Source: an uncultured Peptococcaceae bacterium
Lineage (GTDB): Bacteria; Bacillota; Peptococcia; Peptococcales; Peptococcaceae
Direction: 5' to 3'
DNA length: 9,952 bases
NCBI GenBank assembly: GCA_902492275.1
Contig: CABUKW010000115.1
Span: 1-9,952, forward strand
The position numbers were made by a program, and so were the translations under genes. Shown here piece by piece: positions 1 through 6,589 of the stretch; position 1 is the stretch's first letter; each line of letters starts with the position of its first letter. The notes below the pieces were generated by a model. That model was given only the letters and a program-made list of their open reading frames with translations. It ran no database searches and had not been told where the DNA came from.

Positions 1-8
1 ACGTTAGT

Positions 9-623
9 TCAGCTAAGCTGCACAGACAAAGCGATGTCCAGAGCCACGGAGGGATAGGCGAAGTGTAGCAAAAAAATCGCAAAGTGTAGCAAATAAAACC
101 GATAGAAATTATGAAAAATATACGCAACGGCGATTTTAATTTCAGGATGCGCGGCAGATTGGGCGGTATCGCCTTCTGCGTATGCTTCGGCGATACTGTT
201 GACGAAATCGAAGGTGGTGATACTTTTTAGCTTAGGGTCCACAATCCAGTATTCTTTCACGCCCATCTCTTCATATTTCACCAGTTTGACTTTTAAGTCG
301 CGGTAGCGGGAGGAGGGGCTTAGAATTTCAAAAATTATTTCCGGCAGTTCGGCTTCTTTGTCGCAAAAAATCATGACATCCGGTTTATAAACACAGCCGT
401 TATGTTTGATATCCAATTCATAAACCGGTGTACAAGAAGATGCTTGCAGTTGCGGACCAACTGTTAATAATATTTTGATACCTGTCATTTGATGCACTCT
501 GGAGGGGTTGGGTGACATCAAAACGACTCCGTCAATGAACTCATAATTTAAATGTTCCTCTTTGGGCATAGCTTCAAATTCTTTTAAGCTTTGAATTTCT
601 AATGGTTTCACAGCAGTCATCAT
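9..623 (-). CDS. Uma2-family (DUF820) restriction-endonuclease-like protein
   Basis: About 204 residues with the Uma2/DUF820 layout: an N-terminal part reading YEFIDGVVLMSPNPSRVHQ, a strand ending YKPDVMIFCD (the PD motif with the conserved Asp), then PEIIFEILSPSSRYRDLKVKLVKYEEMGVKEYWIVDP, which holds the E-x-(L/S) and the lysines of the PD-(D/E)XK core. The family is abundant in cyanobacteria and some Bacillota; its biological role is unknown, so nuclease activity is inferred from fold only. A GTG at 629 and ATGs at 623 and 620 are all possible starts; ATG 623 has an AAGAG about 7 nt upstream and is preferred. The family consensus seems to end near the AYIF motif. The remaining roughly 30 residues are an unusual Phe/Leu/Tyr-rich tail containing a 7-codon tandem duplication. 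The gene appears monocistronic, with its own promoter upstream. Confidence 0.85.
   Translation of the reverse strand: MMTAVKPLEIQSLKEFEAMPKEEHLNYEFIDGVVLMSPNPSRVHQMTGIKILLTVGPQLQASSCTPVYELDIKHNGCVYKPDVMIFCDKEAELPEIIFEILSPSSRYRDLKVKLVKYEEMGVKEYWIVDPKLKSITTFDFVNSIAEAYAEGDTAQSAAHPEIKIAVAYIFHNFYRFYLLHFAIFLLHFAYPSVALDIALSVQLS
61..93. repeat. 12-bp direct repeat in the tail of the Uma2 gene
   Basis: AAGTGTAGCAAA occurs at 61-72 and again at 82-93, 21 bp apart, so the reading frame is kept. In the leftward protein it gives two LLHFA units separated by two residues. It looks like a recent 21-bp tandem duplication in the C-terminal extension of the gene. Confidence 0.7.
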
Positions 624-662
624 CCTCACGCTCTTTTCTTTGTAGATTTTTGGCTCCTGTTT

Positions 663-691
663 ATTGTATCCTATTTGCCGGAAACGTACAA
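663..691 (-). promoter_or_regulatory. Sigma-A promoter for the Uma2 gene
   Basis: On the minus strand TTGTAC (686-691) and TACAAT (663-668) are separated by exactly 17 bp, five of six matches in the -10 and four of six in the -35. Predicted transcription start is near 656, about 30 nt ahead of the chosen ATG at 623. Confidence 0.6.
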
Positions 692-734
692 CAGCGTTGC
701 TGTTTGTATGATAGGGTTTTTGCTGAAATAAAAC

Positions 735-757
735 GAGCAGCTTGGGAGAAGCTGCTC
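735..757 (-). terminator. Rho-independent terminator after the 774-1412 gene
   Basis: GAGCAGCTT and AAGCTGCTC form a 9-bp perfect stem with a 5-nt loop. On the minus strand the stem is followed by GTTTTATTTC. It lies 17 bp past the stop codon of the leftward gene that ends at 774. Confidence 0.75.
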
Positions 758-773
758 ATGTAGGAAGGATATT

Positions 774-1412
774 TTAGTATAAACGCCATTTTTGACCATC
801 AGGCAATTCCAGAAGAGAGCCTGGCATTTTTTCAAGAATGTATCCTGTGGCGTATTCGCGAATGATAAGTTCTTCGCGATAATGGGGGTCTTCATACCAT
901 GCTGTAAAATATAGCTTTGTATCAGCTCTGTAGCAGAACGATTCGGTATCGCCAATTTGGAATTCCACCTTCTCAGGCCAGATGATTTGAAATAAATGAT
1001 CCGCACTTTGTCTTGTCAGCATCAGTGGAGAGGCATGAAGCAGCAAATTGTAACAATCAATTATTTCTGATAAAGAAATTTCGGCAAGCGTAGATAGCTG
1101 GTTATTTTTGTATTGGTATTGAAAAATTTGAATTTTATTTGCTGTGAAATCAGCGAAAGGGAAAGTCAGCGTATTATCAAAATAAATTGGCCTGCCAAAG
1201 TATTGCCCGTCTTTTGCTTCCAATGGCTGCACTACATGGCCGTCGGGATAATGAATAAAAATTAAACGGTTGGAAGCAAGCGGCAGCTGATGATGGTAAA
1301 GTTCGGATGCTTCATATAGGTCGCCGCCTGTGTGGTTTGTTCCCCAATACCATTCATGGCTGCCTTCCAGTAATTGAAAATAGGAAATGCCAAAAGTGTT
1401 TAGATGTTTCAT
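774..1412 (-). CDS. Hypothetical protein, 212 residues, unrecognised
   Basis: I do not recognise the family. The protein has no signal peptide or membrane segment and is rich in aromatic residues. An N-terminal stretch reads SHEWYWGTNHTGGDLYEASE, followed by a long, probably beta-rich middle part (RLIFIHYPDGHVVQP, GRPIYFDNTLTFPFADF, KIQIFQYQY) and a C-terminal section (FTAWYEDPHYREELIIREY). It resembles soluble beta-sheet proteins of unknown function, but that is impression only. The ATG at 1412 has an AGGAG about 10 nt upstream. Only 34 bp separate it from the upstream deacetylase gene on the same strand, and a terminator follows it, so it is probably the last gene of a three-gene leftward unit. 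Confidence 0.8.
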   Translation of the reverse strand: MKHLNTFGISYFQLLEGSHEWYWGTNHTGGDLYEASELYHHQLPLASNRLIFIHYPDGHVVQPLEAKDGQYFGRPIYFDNTLTFPFADFTANKIQIFQYQYKNNQLSTLAEISLSEIIDCYNLLLHASPLMLTRQSADHLFQIIWPEKVEFQIGDTESFCYRADTKLYFTAWYEDPHYREELIIREYATGYILEKMPGSLLELPDGQKWRLY

Positions 1413-1446
1413 GGATGAACTGCTCCTGATTTTTTGATAACGGCAA

Positions 1447-2319
1447 TCATGGCGTCATTTTACCGAACACATAGCCTTGCTGTCTGGCGGCGTCGATAAA
1501 ATCGCCCATGATTTGGGTGTTGGTGGCTGAAACGGCGTGCAGCAGATAAATTGCGCCGGGATGCAGTCGTTCTGTTACCTTTTGCAGGGCGGCTGTCGGT
1601 TCGGGCTGGTCGTCTGTCACCCAATCCCGATAGGCGAAGCTCCAGAAAACGCTGCGATAGCCAAGCTGCTGTACCAAGGCCAGCGATTGTTCGCTGTAAA
1701 TGCCGGCCGGATAGCGGAACAAATACATGTCGTAATTGAAGGTTTCCTGTACATAGCGGTGCAGCGCCATTAATTCTTCGGCTTGGGTGTCGATAGACTG
1801 GCTGGGCAATCCTTTGGCCGGATGGGTAACGCTGTGATTGCCTACCACGTGGCCTTCGTCAATCATACGGCGGATTAAATCGGGATTTTGCTTCACGTAA
1901 TCCATCGTGACAAAGAATACGGCAGGGCATTGTTTCTCTTTCAGTACATCTAAAATTTGTGAGGTGTAGCCGTTTTCGTAGCCTTCGTCGATGGTCAGAT
2001 AAATGGTAGGGCTGTCTTCGGCAATGAACCAGGCGTTGTATTGTCCGTATGTTTGTTGGCCGTCTAAGGCGCCTTGCGGACGGTTTTTATCATCGGTGCG
2101 TACGCCCTGTCCCCAGCTGCGGCTGGTGTTGTCTAATGCAGTCAGCGCGGCTGCGTCATAAACGCCGGTGACGGGCGAAATAGTTTGCTGCTTCATGATA
2201 CATTCGTAAACGGTCTGCATGGCGACCTGCTCTGTCAGCACATCGGCGGGCAGGGCAGAGTGGATAGGTAATCCCAATGTGGCTGCCAACAGCACACTGG
2301 TGAAAGCAATTTGATACAT
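1447..2319 (-). CDS. pdaA: PdaA-type polysaccharide deacetylase (muramic delta-lactam synthesis)
   Basis: 290 residues: an N-terminal signal-peptide-like segment (residues 1-25), a linker, and a NodB-homology carbohydrate esterase 4 domain from about residue 100. Motif 1 is TIDEGYE (109-115; D111 is the presumed catalytic base), motif 2 is NHSVTH (161-166; metal ligands H162 and H166), motif 3 is RYPAG (202-206), motif 4 includes VFWSFAYRDW (ending at 233) and motif 5 is LLHAVS (259-264). In the PdaA family the second Asp of the usual TFDDG is commonly replaced, and here it is Glu. Such enzymes de-N-acetylate N-acetylmuramic acid outside the membrane during formation of the spore-cortex muramic delta-lactam. 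A strong AAGGAGGAA site precedes the ATG. The gene lies 43 bp after the MGMT-like gene. A vegetative wall deacetylase remains possible. Confidence 0.88.
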   Translation of the reverse strand: MYQIAFTSVLLAATLGLPIHSALPADVLTEQVAMQTVYECIMKQQTISPVTGVYDAAALTALDNTSRSWGQGVRTDDKNRPQGALDGQQTYGQYNAWFIAEDSPTIYLTIDEGYENGYTSQILDVLKEKQCPAVFFVTMDYVKQNPDLIRRMIDEGHVVGNHSVTHPAKGLPSQSIDTQAEELMALHRYVQETFNYDMYLFRYPAGIYSEQSLALVQQLGYRSVFWSFAYRDWVTDDQPEPTAALQKVTERLHPGAIYLLHAVSATNTQIMGDFIDAARQQGYVFGKMTP

Positions 2320-2362
2320 AAGGGTTCCTCCTTAGATAGATTGTTGTTTGATACAAGGCTGT

Positions 2363-2845
2363 TTAATCGGGCAGCGCATACAGAGCCGTTTCATAATTTT
2401 CTACATAATAGCGGATGTTTTTGCGCCCCTTTTGCACAATGGTATGGCCTTCCGCTTCCAGTTTAGACTTTTGCGCTTCTATGCCGCCGGGATATTTGGC
2501 GTTTAATTCGCCGTCTGCTTTTAAGGTGCGCCAGTAGGGTGTGAGGTTTTCTGTGCGTTGGGCGCTGGCCCAGGCTACGATGGAAATAAAAATGCCGGCG
2601 GTCATAGGGTCGGTAAAATCAGCGCCGTTTTGTTTGGCCAAATAAGCGCGAAGTTCTGTTGTGGTGATAAGTTTGCCAAATGGAATTTGTTTCATCAAGG
2701 CATCGTAGGTCAAGGGAGGTGCAAAAAACATGTTTTCTCCGCCATATTTTTGAATTGTTTTTTCATCTGTGACAATTTGTATTTTGGGCATATCGGTAAC
2801 TTTATGCAGCATGGCATTGAAATCCTTTTTTTCTTCGTTGCTCAT
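2363..2845 (-). CDS. MGMT-family alkyltransferase-like protein lacking the active cysteine
   Basis: 160 residues. The C-terminal half matches the DNA-binding domain of O6-alkylguanine-DNA alkyltransferases: IPFGKLITTTELRAYLA (54-70) corresponds to the usual IPxGKVxTYGxIA. PYWR (103-106), followed by TLKADGELNAKYPGG and a QKSKLEAEG segment, corresponds to the PCHRVI...GG...K..LL..EG signature. The Cys-His of PCHR is replaced by Tyr-Trp, so methyl transfer is not possible. Known alkyltransferase-like proteins with a changed Cys bind damaged DNA and hand it to excision repair; a role here is inferred. A GTG at 2854 is in frame but lies inside the AGGAGGTG ribosome site; the ATG at 2845, 8 nt after AGGAGG, is the better start. 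It is probably first in an operon with pdaA and the 774-1412 gene. Confidence 0.78.
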   Translation of the reverse strand: MSNEEKKDFNAMLHKVTDMPKIQIVTDEKTIQKYGGENMFFAPPLTYDALMKQIPFGKLITTTELRAYLAKQNGADFTDPMTAGIFISIVAWASAQRTENLTPYWRTLKADGELNAKYPGGIEAQKSKLEAEGHTIVQKGRKNIRYYVENYETALYALPD

Positions 2846-3009
2846 GAAAAGCACCTCCTAATGAAAGCATAACGCGTTTTTACCGATTATGCAATAAAAA
2901 TCATAGCGGAAGGGTGGAGGATAGGGCAGTTGTACTGCGACGGGAAAATTTTATGTAAGAAACTTGTATAAAAACAAAAAAGCCACTGGCATTTGCGAAA
3001 AGTCGGGTG

Positions 3010-3015
3010 TATAAT
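3010..3015 (+). promoter_or_regulatory. Possible -10 element for the SulP operon
   Basis: A perfect TATAAT lies about 75 bp upstream of the SulP start in the only intergenic space before it. No good -35 hexamer is visible at 16-18 bp, so the promoter may depend on an activator or the match may be chance. The region between 2985 and 3045 also contains short inverted repeats (CTGGCA/TGCCAG and AGCCA/TGGCT). Confidence 0.35.
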
Positions 3016-3089
3016 AAATGCTTGTTGGCTTTCTTGCCAGCTTTAGATAAATACAAACAACTGCATATGAGAGAAAAAGGGAGAGAAAT

Positions 3090-4718
3090 TTGTTGGAGAA
3101 AGTAAAATCGTTTATTCAGAGAGAGATTTTATCCACGTTAAAGGGTGACATCATCGGCGGGGTTTCCGTTGCCTTTGTGGCGCTGCCGCTGGCACTGAGC
3201 TTTGGGGTGTTATCGGGCGCAGGAGCTGCCGCAGGGGTATACGGCGCTATCTGTACTGGGATTTTGGCGTCCATGTTCGGCGGCACCAAAGCGCAGATTT
3301 CCGGTCCGACCGGTGCTATGACTGTTGTTCTGGTATCCATGGCCAATAAATACGGGCTGGATGGCCTGGTCGCCTCCATGATTTTAGCTGGTATTTTTGA
3401 AATTTTGATGGGGCTGTTAAAGCTGGGAAAATATATCCGCTTAATTCCCAAACCGGTTATGGTGGGCTTTACCAACGGGATTGGCGTGTTGATTTTTATC
3501 AGCCAGTTTAAATATTTTAATATGAGCCCGCTCTTGTGCGGCCTTTCCATTGTGTTGATGCTGGTGCTGCCGATGATTAACAAAAAGCTGCCTTATGCCA
3601 TCATTACCGTAATTGTTGGCACGGTTGTTTCCAAACTGTGGGTGCCGATGTCCGATGAATTTGTAGTGGGAAAAATTGATTTGGTTTTGCCTACGCTGCA
3701 GTTACCGAATTTCCTTGCCATGAATATGATGGATTTAATTCAGGCTGGTTTAACGCTGGCGTTGTTGGGGGCTATTGAATCGCTGCTGTCTGCGCTGGTT
3801 GTAGATGAAATGACCGGCACCAAGCATGACAGTGACAGAGAAATTCTCGGTCAGGGGATTGCCAACACCGTAGCGGCTTGTTTTGGATTTCTGATTGGTA
3901 CTGGCGCCATTGCCCGATCTGTCGTAAATGTCAATGCTGGCGGCCGTGGCCGGATGTCTGGAATTATTCATGCACTGATGTTGATTTTGCTCATTGCTGT
4001 ATTTGGTGATTTGGCTGCTGGTATTCCGTTAGCCGTATTGGGCGGCGTGCTGATGGGTACGGCTATCCGCATGGTGGAATATAAAGAAAGCTATCGGCTG
4101 GCCCGTGCCTCGAAAGAGGCATTTGTGGTTATCGCCATCACTACGGTGCTGACCTTTACTGTTGACCTGACCTTTGCCGTTGCTATTGGCGTAATGGTAT
4201 CTGCGCTGGCTATGCTATTCAGCGTTGCCAATGGTCACTTAGAGGAATATCCGGTGTCTTGCAGCAATAATCAGAAACGCATCAAGTCCTTCAGTATCCA
4301 GGGCGAAATGTTCTTCCTGGTATCGGAAAGTATTATCAGCTCTTTAGAAGTAAAATGTAAAGGGGCCGATATTGTGGTGATCAATTTGAGCCACGCTCAG
4401 GTTGTAGATATCACCGGTGTCATTACATTGGGGAAAATTAAAGATACGCTGGCATTGCAAGGTGTGCGCACCATCTTTACCGGTTTGCCGGAGCCTGCTT
4501 ATAAAAAGATGCTGTCGCTGGGCATTGTAGATGGCAGCGAGGAAGCCATCAACCGCGGTGACAAGTTAGAGGCGGTGGAATACGCACAAGCTTTGGCGCA
4601 TAATGATGAAGCATGCGCCCATCAGATTATCTATGAACACATGGTGATGGAAGATGAACACCGCATTGCTGAAATTACAGAGGAGGGATTTTTACTTGAT
4701 GAAAGTATTACTCGTTAA
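3090..4718 (+). CDS. SulP family inorganic anion transporter with STAS domain
   Basis: 542 residues, integral membrane. The transporter core spans residues 15-380 with about ten or more hydrophobic segments and the SulP hallmarks: AQISGPTGAMTVV (68-80), the LIPKPVMVGFTNGIG segment (118-132) and the region around GAIESLLSALVVDEMTG (227-243) with RSVVNVNAGGRGRMSG (276-291). A STAS domain follows (about 395-505), with VVINLSHAQVVDITG in place of the usual DSTG loop. SulP members move sulfate, bicarbonate or other anions; the substrate cannot be read from sequence. It lacks the longer loop many homologues have after the first quarter of the core, and the last 35 residues are acidic and His-rich. 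The start is a TTG at 3090 (a second TTG follows) behind GGGAGAG; no nearby ATG is in frame. The gene overlaps the next one by 20 nt, so they are translated from one message. Confidence 0.92.
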   Translation: MLEKVKSFIQREILSTLKGDIIGGVSVAFVALPLALSFGVLSGAGAAAGVYGAICTGILASMFGGTKAQISGPTGAMTVVLVSMANKYGLDGLVASMILAGIFEILMGLLKLGKYIRLIPKPVMVGFTNGIGVLIFISQFKYFNMSPLLCGLSIVLMLVLPMINKKLPYAIITVIVGTVVSKLWVPMSDEFVVGKIDLVLPTLQLPNFLAMNMMDLIQAGLTLALLGAIESLLSALVVDEMTGTKHDSDREILGQGIANTVAACFGFLIGTGAIARSVVNVNAGGRGRMSGIIHALMLILLIAVFGDLAAGIPLAVLGGVLMGTAIRMVEYKESYRLARASKEAFVVIAITTVLTFTVDLTFAVAIGVMVSALAMLFSVANGHLEEYPVSCSNNQKRIKSFSIQGEMFFLVSESIISSLEVKCKGADIVVINLSHAQVVDITGVITLGKIKDTLALQGVRTIFTGLPEPAYKKMLSLGIVDGSEEAINRGDKLEAVEYAQALAHNDEACAHQIIYEHMVMEDEHRIAEITEEGFLLDESITR

Positions 4719-5319
4719 TGGCAGTCCTCATGCCAAAGGCTGCACCTATACTGCGTTGCACGAAGTAGCTGCGGCATTGGAAAAAGAGGGCATTGAAACA
4801 GAAATTTTTCAGGTTGGCACAAAACCGATCTCCGGTTGTTTGGCCTGCGGCGCTTGTTTAAAAACAGGGCGCTGCGTAATCTCGGACACGGTCAATGAAT
4901 TTTTAGACAAAGCAGAACAGGCCGATGGTTTTGTATTCGGCTCGCCGGTACATTTTGCTTCGGCTTCCGGGATGCTGACCTCCTTTATGGACAGAGCGTT
5001 CTATGGCCGCGGCAATCTGTTTGCCTATAAACCGGCTGCCGCCGTGATGAGCTGTCGGCGCGGCGGAGCAACGGCCACCTTTGAACAGCTCAACAAATAT
5101 TTTACCATTAGTAATATGCCTATCGTTTCTTCGCAATACTGGAATATGGTGCATGGCAACAATCCTGACGAAGTAAAGCAGGATTTAGAGGGATTGCAGA
5201 CTATGCGCACTTTGGGGTTAAACATGGCGTGGCTGTTGAAATCCATTCAAGCTGGAAGAGAAGCTGGACTGAAAATGCCGGAGAGGGAGGCGGCGGTGAA
5301 GACGAACTTCATCCGGTAG
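4699..5319 (+). CDS. Flavodoxin-family NAD(P)H-dependent oxidoreductase (FMN reductase type)
   Basis: 206 residues with a flavodoxin fold. The FMN phosphate loop is NGSPHAKGCT (7-16). A cysteine-rich segment CLACGAC (47-53) is the signature of iron-sulfur/FMN flavoprotein-like reductases common in anaerobes. GSPVHFASASGMLTSFMDR (81-99) is the second flavin-contacting loop. The protein ends in TNFIR, the normal end of the family, so it is full length. The ATG at 4699 is preferred over an upstream in-frame ATG at 4654 because AGGAGG (4681-4686) sits at the right distance. The start lies inside the SulP gene, so the two are probably translationally coupled. The natural electron acceptor is unknown, and a link between anion transport and this reductase is only suggested by operon structure. 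Confidence 0.9.
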   Translation: MKVLLVNGSPHAKGCTYTALHEVAAALEKEGIETEIFQVGTKPISGCLACGACLKTGRCVISDTVNEFLDKAEQADGFVFGSPVHFASASGMLTSFMDRAFYGRGNLFAYKPAAAVMSCRRGGATATFEQLNKYFTISNMPIVSSQYWNMVHGNNPDEVKQDLEGLQTMRTLGLNMAWLLKSIQAGREAGLKMPEREAAVKTNFIR

Positions 5320-5321
5320 AT

Positions 5322-5443
5322 GGGCGCGTTAATTTTTTGTCTGGCTGTGTTGTTTTCAAATTTGTTTGCTCGCGTACCATTAGTACGCCACGCTGCGCAA
5401 ATTTGAAAGCCGCCTTGCCAGACTAAAAAATTTCCAGCGCCCG
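5322..5443. repeat. Nested dyad repeat of about 120 bp, MITE- or REP-like
   Basis: Starting three bases after the flavodoxin stop codon, the segment folds on itself in nested arms. TTTTTTGTCTGGC (5333-5345) pairs with GCCAGACTAAAAAA (5417-5430) with one bulge. CAAATTTG occurs at 5357-5364 and 5398-5405, and the centre GCGTACCATTAGTACGC (5372-5388) is an inverted repeat with a 5-nt loop. Short GC arms (GGGCGCG and CGCCC) lie outside. No transposase is encoded. It looks like a dispersed non-coding repeat, and a transcript of it would form a long hairpin that could end the SulP-flavodoxin message. Confidence 0.7.
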
Positions 5444-5524
5444 GGTTGCGTGGAAGAAAACTGTGGCTGCCCAAAAGAAAAAAATCTGAAGTCTATTTTA
5501 TTGCGGAATGGAAATTAAGAATCG

Positions 5525-5555
5525 TCTTGCCGAATAAAAAATTTCCAGCACGCGG
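5525..5555. repeat. Partial second copy of the right end of the dyad repeat
   Basis: CTTGCC, then a short variable stretch, then AAAAAATTTCCAGC and a GC-rich end match the right terminus of the upstream dyad element (about 5414-5445) in the same orientation. Only the right arm is present, so it looks like a solo end or the remains of a second element. Confidence 0.55.
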
Positions 5556-5609
5556 ATAGAATGAAAGAGTGAGAAGGCTTGTTTTTGACAAAGCAGGAAA
5601 CTGCAAAAT

Positions 5610-5653
5610 AAAAATCGGTAAAATGTTTCACGTGAAACATTTTACCGATTTTT
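5610..5653. terminator. 44-bp perfect palindrome, probable bidirectional terminator
   Basis: Positions 5610 to 5653 are a perfect inverted repeat of 22-nt arms with no spacer, centred at 5631/5632. Its outer parts are AAAAATCGG and CCGATTTTT, so a transcript from either side meets a stem followed by a U run. It starts 10 bp after the stop codon of the leftward DUF2628 gene, the normal place for a terminator. Its centre is the parS sequence, listed separately. Confidence 0.75.
5624..5639. promoter_or_regulatory. parS: parS, chromosomal ParB/Spo0J binding site
   Basis: TGTTTCACGTGAAACA is identical to the 16-bp parS consensus defined in Bacillus subtilis and conserved across bacterial chromosomes. 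ParB loads here as a clamp, spreads, and recruits SMC and ParA for origin segregation; in spore formers the same system places the origin in the forespore. Chromosomal parS sites cluster around the replication origin, so the window is probably origin-proximal. Only one copy is seen in this window. Confidence 0.9.
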
Positions 5654-5663
5654 TATATATTGC

Positions 5664-6182
5664 TTATTCGGTTGGTGCGTTTTGAATCATGTTATCTGGT
5701 ACACCAAAAGAAGCGGTCAGGGCGAATACCATCACCAGGGACACAAATAACATGCACAGCAAAATTTTGGTGCCGTCGCCGCCGTTATCTTTATAATATT
5801 TTTCTTTTTTGGCTGCATCCATCGTTATTGCCTGGGCAATAGAACGGTCTACGTAGTTCATGTAGCAATAATTGCCGAAAAATCCAAAGAATAAGGACAA
5901 TACAATTGTGATGATGGTAGAAATGCTGGTTAGGCCGTAAGCAAAGTTGAGATACATGGAACCTAAATTCAACACCAACGCAATGCAGCCCCAGCCAAGC
6001 ATTTTGCGATAAAAGCACCAATAGGTGCTGAACAGCAATCCCCAGATGTTAAAGCTGATTTTGGAATTGTTATCTTTTAACTTTTGAAATTGTTTTGTAT
6101 AATAATCCACTTTTTTTGCTTCGCCGATAAACGCACTGTATTCTTTCCGAAGCTCTTTTGGTTTTAATGTAATTGCCTCCAT
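5664..6182 (-). CDS. DUF2628-family membrane protein
   Basis: 172 residues. A charged cytoplasmic N-terminus of about 42 residues is followed by SFNIWGLLFSTYWCFYRKM (43-61), the hallmark of DUF2628, where an aromatic-rich segment leads to a conserved YRKM. Further hydrophobic helices lie at about 63-81, 87-108 and 138-158. The GNYCYMNYV segment (103-111) and the charged stretch after it (AAKKEKYYKDNGGDG) are also typical of the family. Function is unknown. The ATG at 6182 has AAGGGAGA 7 nt upstream. It is expressed from its own promoter, faces the flavodoxin gene across the parS region and ends at the parS palindrome. Confidence 0.8.
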   Translation of the reverse strand: MEAITLKPKELRKEYSAFIGEAKKVDYYTKQFQKLKDNNSKISFNIWGLLFSTYWCFYRKMLGWGCIALVLNLGSMYLNFAYGLTSISTIITIVLSLFFGFFGNYCYMNYVDRSIAQAITMDAAKKEKYYKDNGGDGTKILLCMLFVSLVMVFALTASFGVPDNMIQNAPTE

Positions 6183-6218
6183 GGTGTCATCTCCCTTGAA
6201 ATAAAATCGTCAATTATA

Positions 6219-6247
6219 ACTATACCGTTCCTCGCGCCAATTGGCAA
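6219..6247 (-). promoter_or_regulatory. Sigma-A promoter for the DUF2628 gene
   Basis: On the minus strand TTGCCA (6242-6247) and TATAGT (6219-6224) are 17 bp apart, each five of six matches. A 10-bp palindrome GCCAATTGGC (6236-6245) overlaps the -35 and could be an operator. Predicted start is near 6212. Confidence 0.6.
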
Positions 6248-6308
6248 GAGGGAATTGCAGTACAGTTTTGGCGCTGTGATAAGACAGCCGCGGGAAGTCT
6301 TTTTCAAT

Positions 6309-6337
6309 TTGCTTTCTTGTTGCTTTCCGCGTATAAT
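6309..6337 (+). promoter_or_regulatory. Sigma-A promoter for the 41-residue peptide gene
   Basis: TTGCTT (6309-6314) and a perfect TATAAT (6332-6337) with a 17-bp spacer. The predicted start near 6344 leaves a leader of about 40 nt before the peptide start codon. Confidence 0.6.
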
Positions 6338-6382
6338 GAAATATTAAAGAGATATAATTCTGGGAAGAAAGGCGGGATGACG

Positions 6383-6508
6383 ATGAAACGCATGGTGGCG
6401 GCAGGTATTTTATTTGTGTGTTCCTTCGGTATGCTGGGCGTTGGTTTAGGTTTGCTGATTAGCGGCATGTTTGCTGTTTTCGCAAAGCGGAAACCAGCAG
6501 AGCAATAA
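6383..6508 (+). CDS. Small single-span membrane protein, 41 residues
   Basis: The peptide begins MKRMVAAG, has one hydrophobic Gly-rich helix (about residues 5-34) and ends in a basic tail KRKPAEQ. The codon before it (ATG ACG at 6377) is a possible start, but GGCGGG lies directly against it, while the ATG at 6383 sits 6 nt after that site. A longer frame starting at 6317 has its start inside the promoter and is not credible. A promoter with perfect TATAAT precedes the gene. I do not recognise the family; it could be a small regulatory or stress membrane peptide. Support is the promoter, ribosome site and coherent hydrophobic design. Confidence 0.55.
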   Translation: MKRMVAAGILFVCSFGMLGVGLGLLISGMFAVFAKRKPAEQ

Positions 6509-6535
6509 AACGGAAATTGTATATTTTTTCGCAAA

Positions 6536-6569
6536 AAGAAGCTGCCACAAGTCATTGCGGCAGCTTCTT
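6536..6569 (-). terminator. Terminator downstream of the cotJC fragment
   Basis: AAGAAGCTGCC (6536-6546) pairs with GGCAGCTTCTT (6559-6569), an 11-bp perfect stem with a 12-nt loop. On the minus strand the stem runs into TTCTTTTTGC, so it serves the leftward cotJC gene that stops at 6590. On the plus strand no U run follows. Confidence 0.75.
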
Positions 6570-6589
6570 GCATGTAAAAGGACAGCAGC

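Larger units (their letters stand above)
5320..5663. other. Gene-free interval with dyad repeat and parS
   Basis: No credible reading frame lies here. The first 120 bp are a large dyad repeat. The stretch 5444-5524 shows nothing recognisable. 5525-5555 repeats the right end of the dyad element, and 5610-5653 is a perfect palindrome centred on parS. The end of the rightward flavodoxin gene and the end of the leftward DUF2628 gene face each other across this interval. Confidence 0.8.

Noticed and set aside
1537..1773. Rightward open frames opposite the deacetylase gene, and similar ones opposite the SulP, MGMT-like, recombinase and catalase genes.
   Set aside because: They are antisense or shifted frames of clear genes, without ribosome sites or family resemblance.
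2866..2894. TTGCAT-17-TATGCT as promoter of the MGMT-like gene.
   Set aside because: The start point would fall at the edge of the ribosome site, leaving almost no leader; another start further upstream is more likely but I cannot identify it.
6353..6358. Second TATAAT in front of the 41-residue peptide.
   Set aside because: No acceptable -35 lies 16-18 bp upstream; the first TATAAT with TTGCTT is better.
6317..6382. Longer frame for the small membrane peptide starting at 6317.
   Set aside because: The start would lie inside the promoter, upstream of the -10, with no ribosome site; ATG 6383 is well placed.
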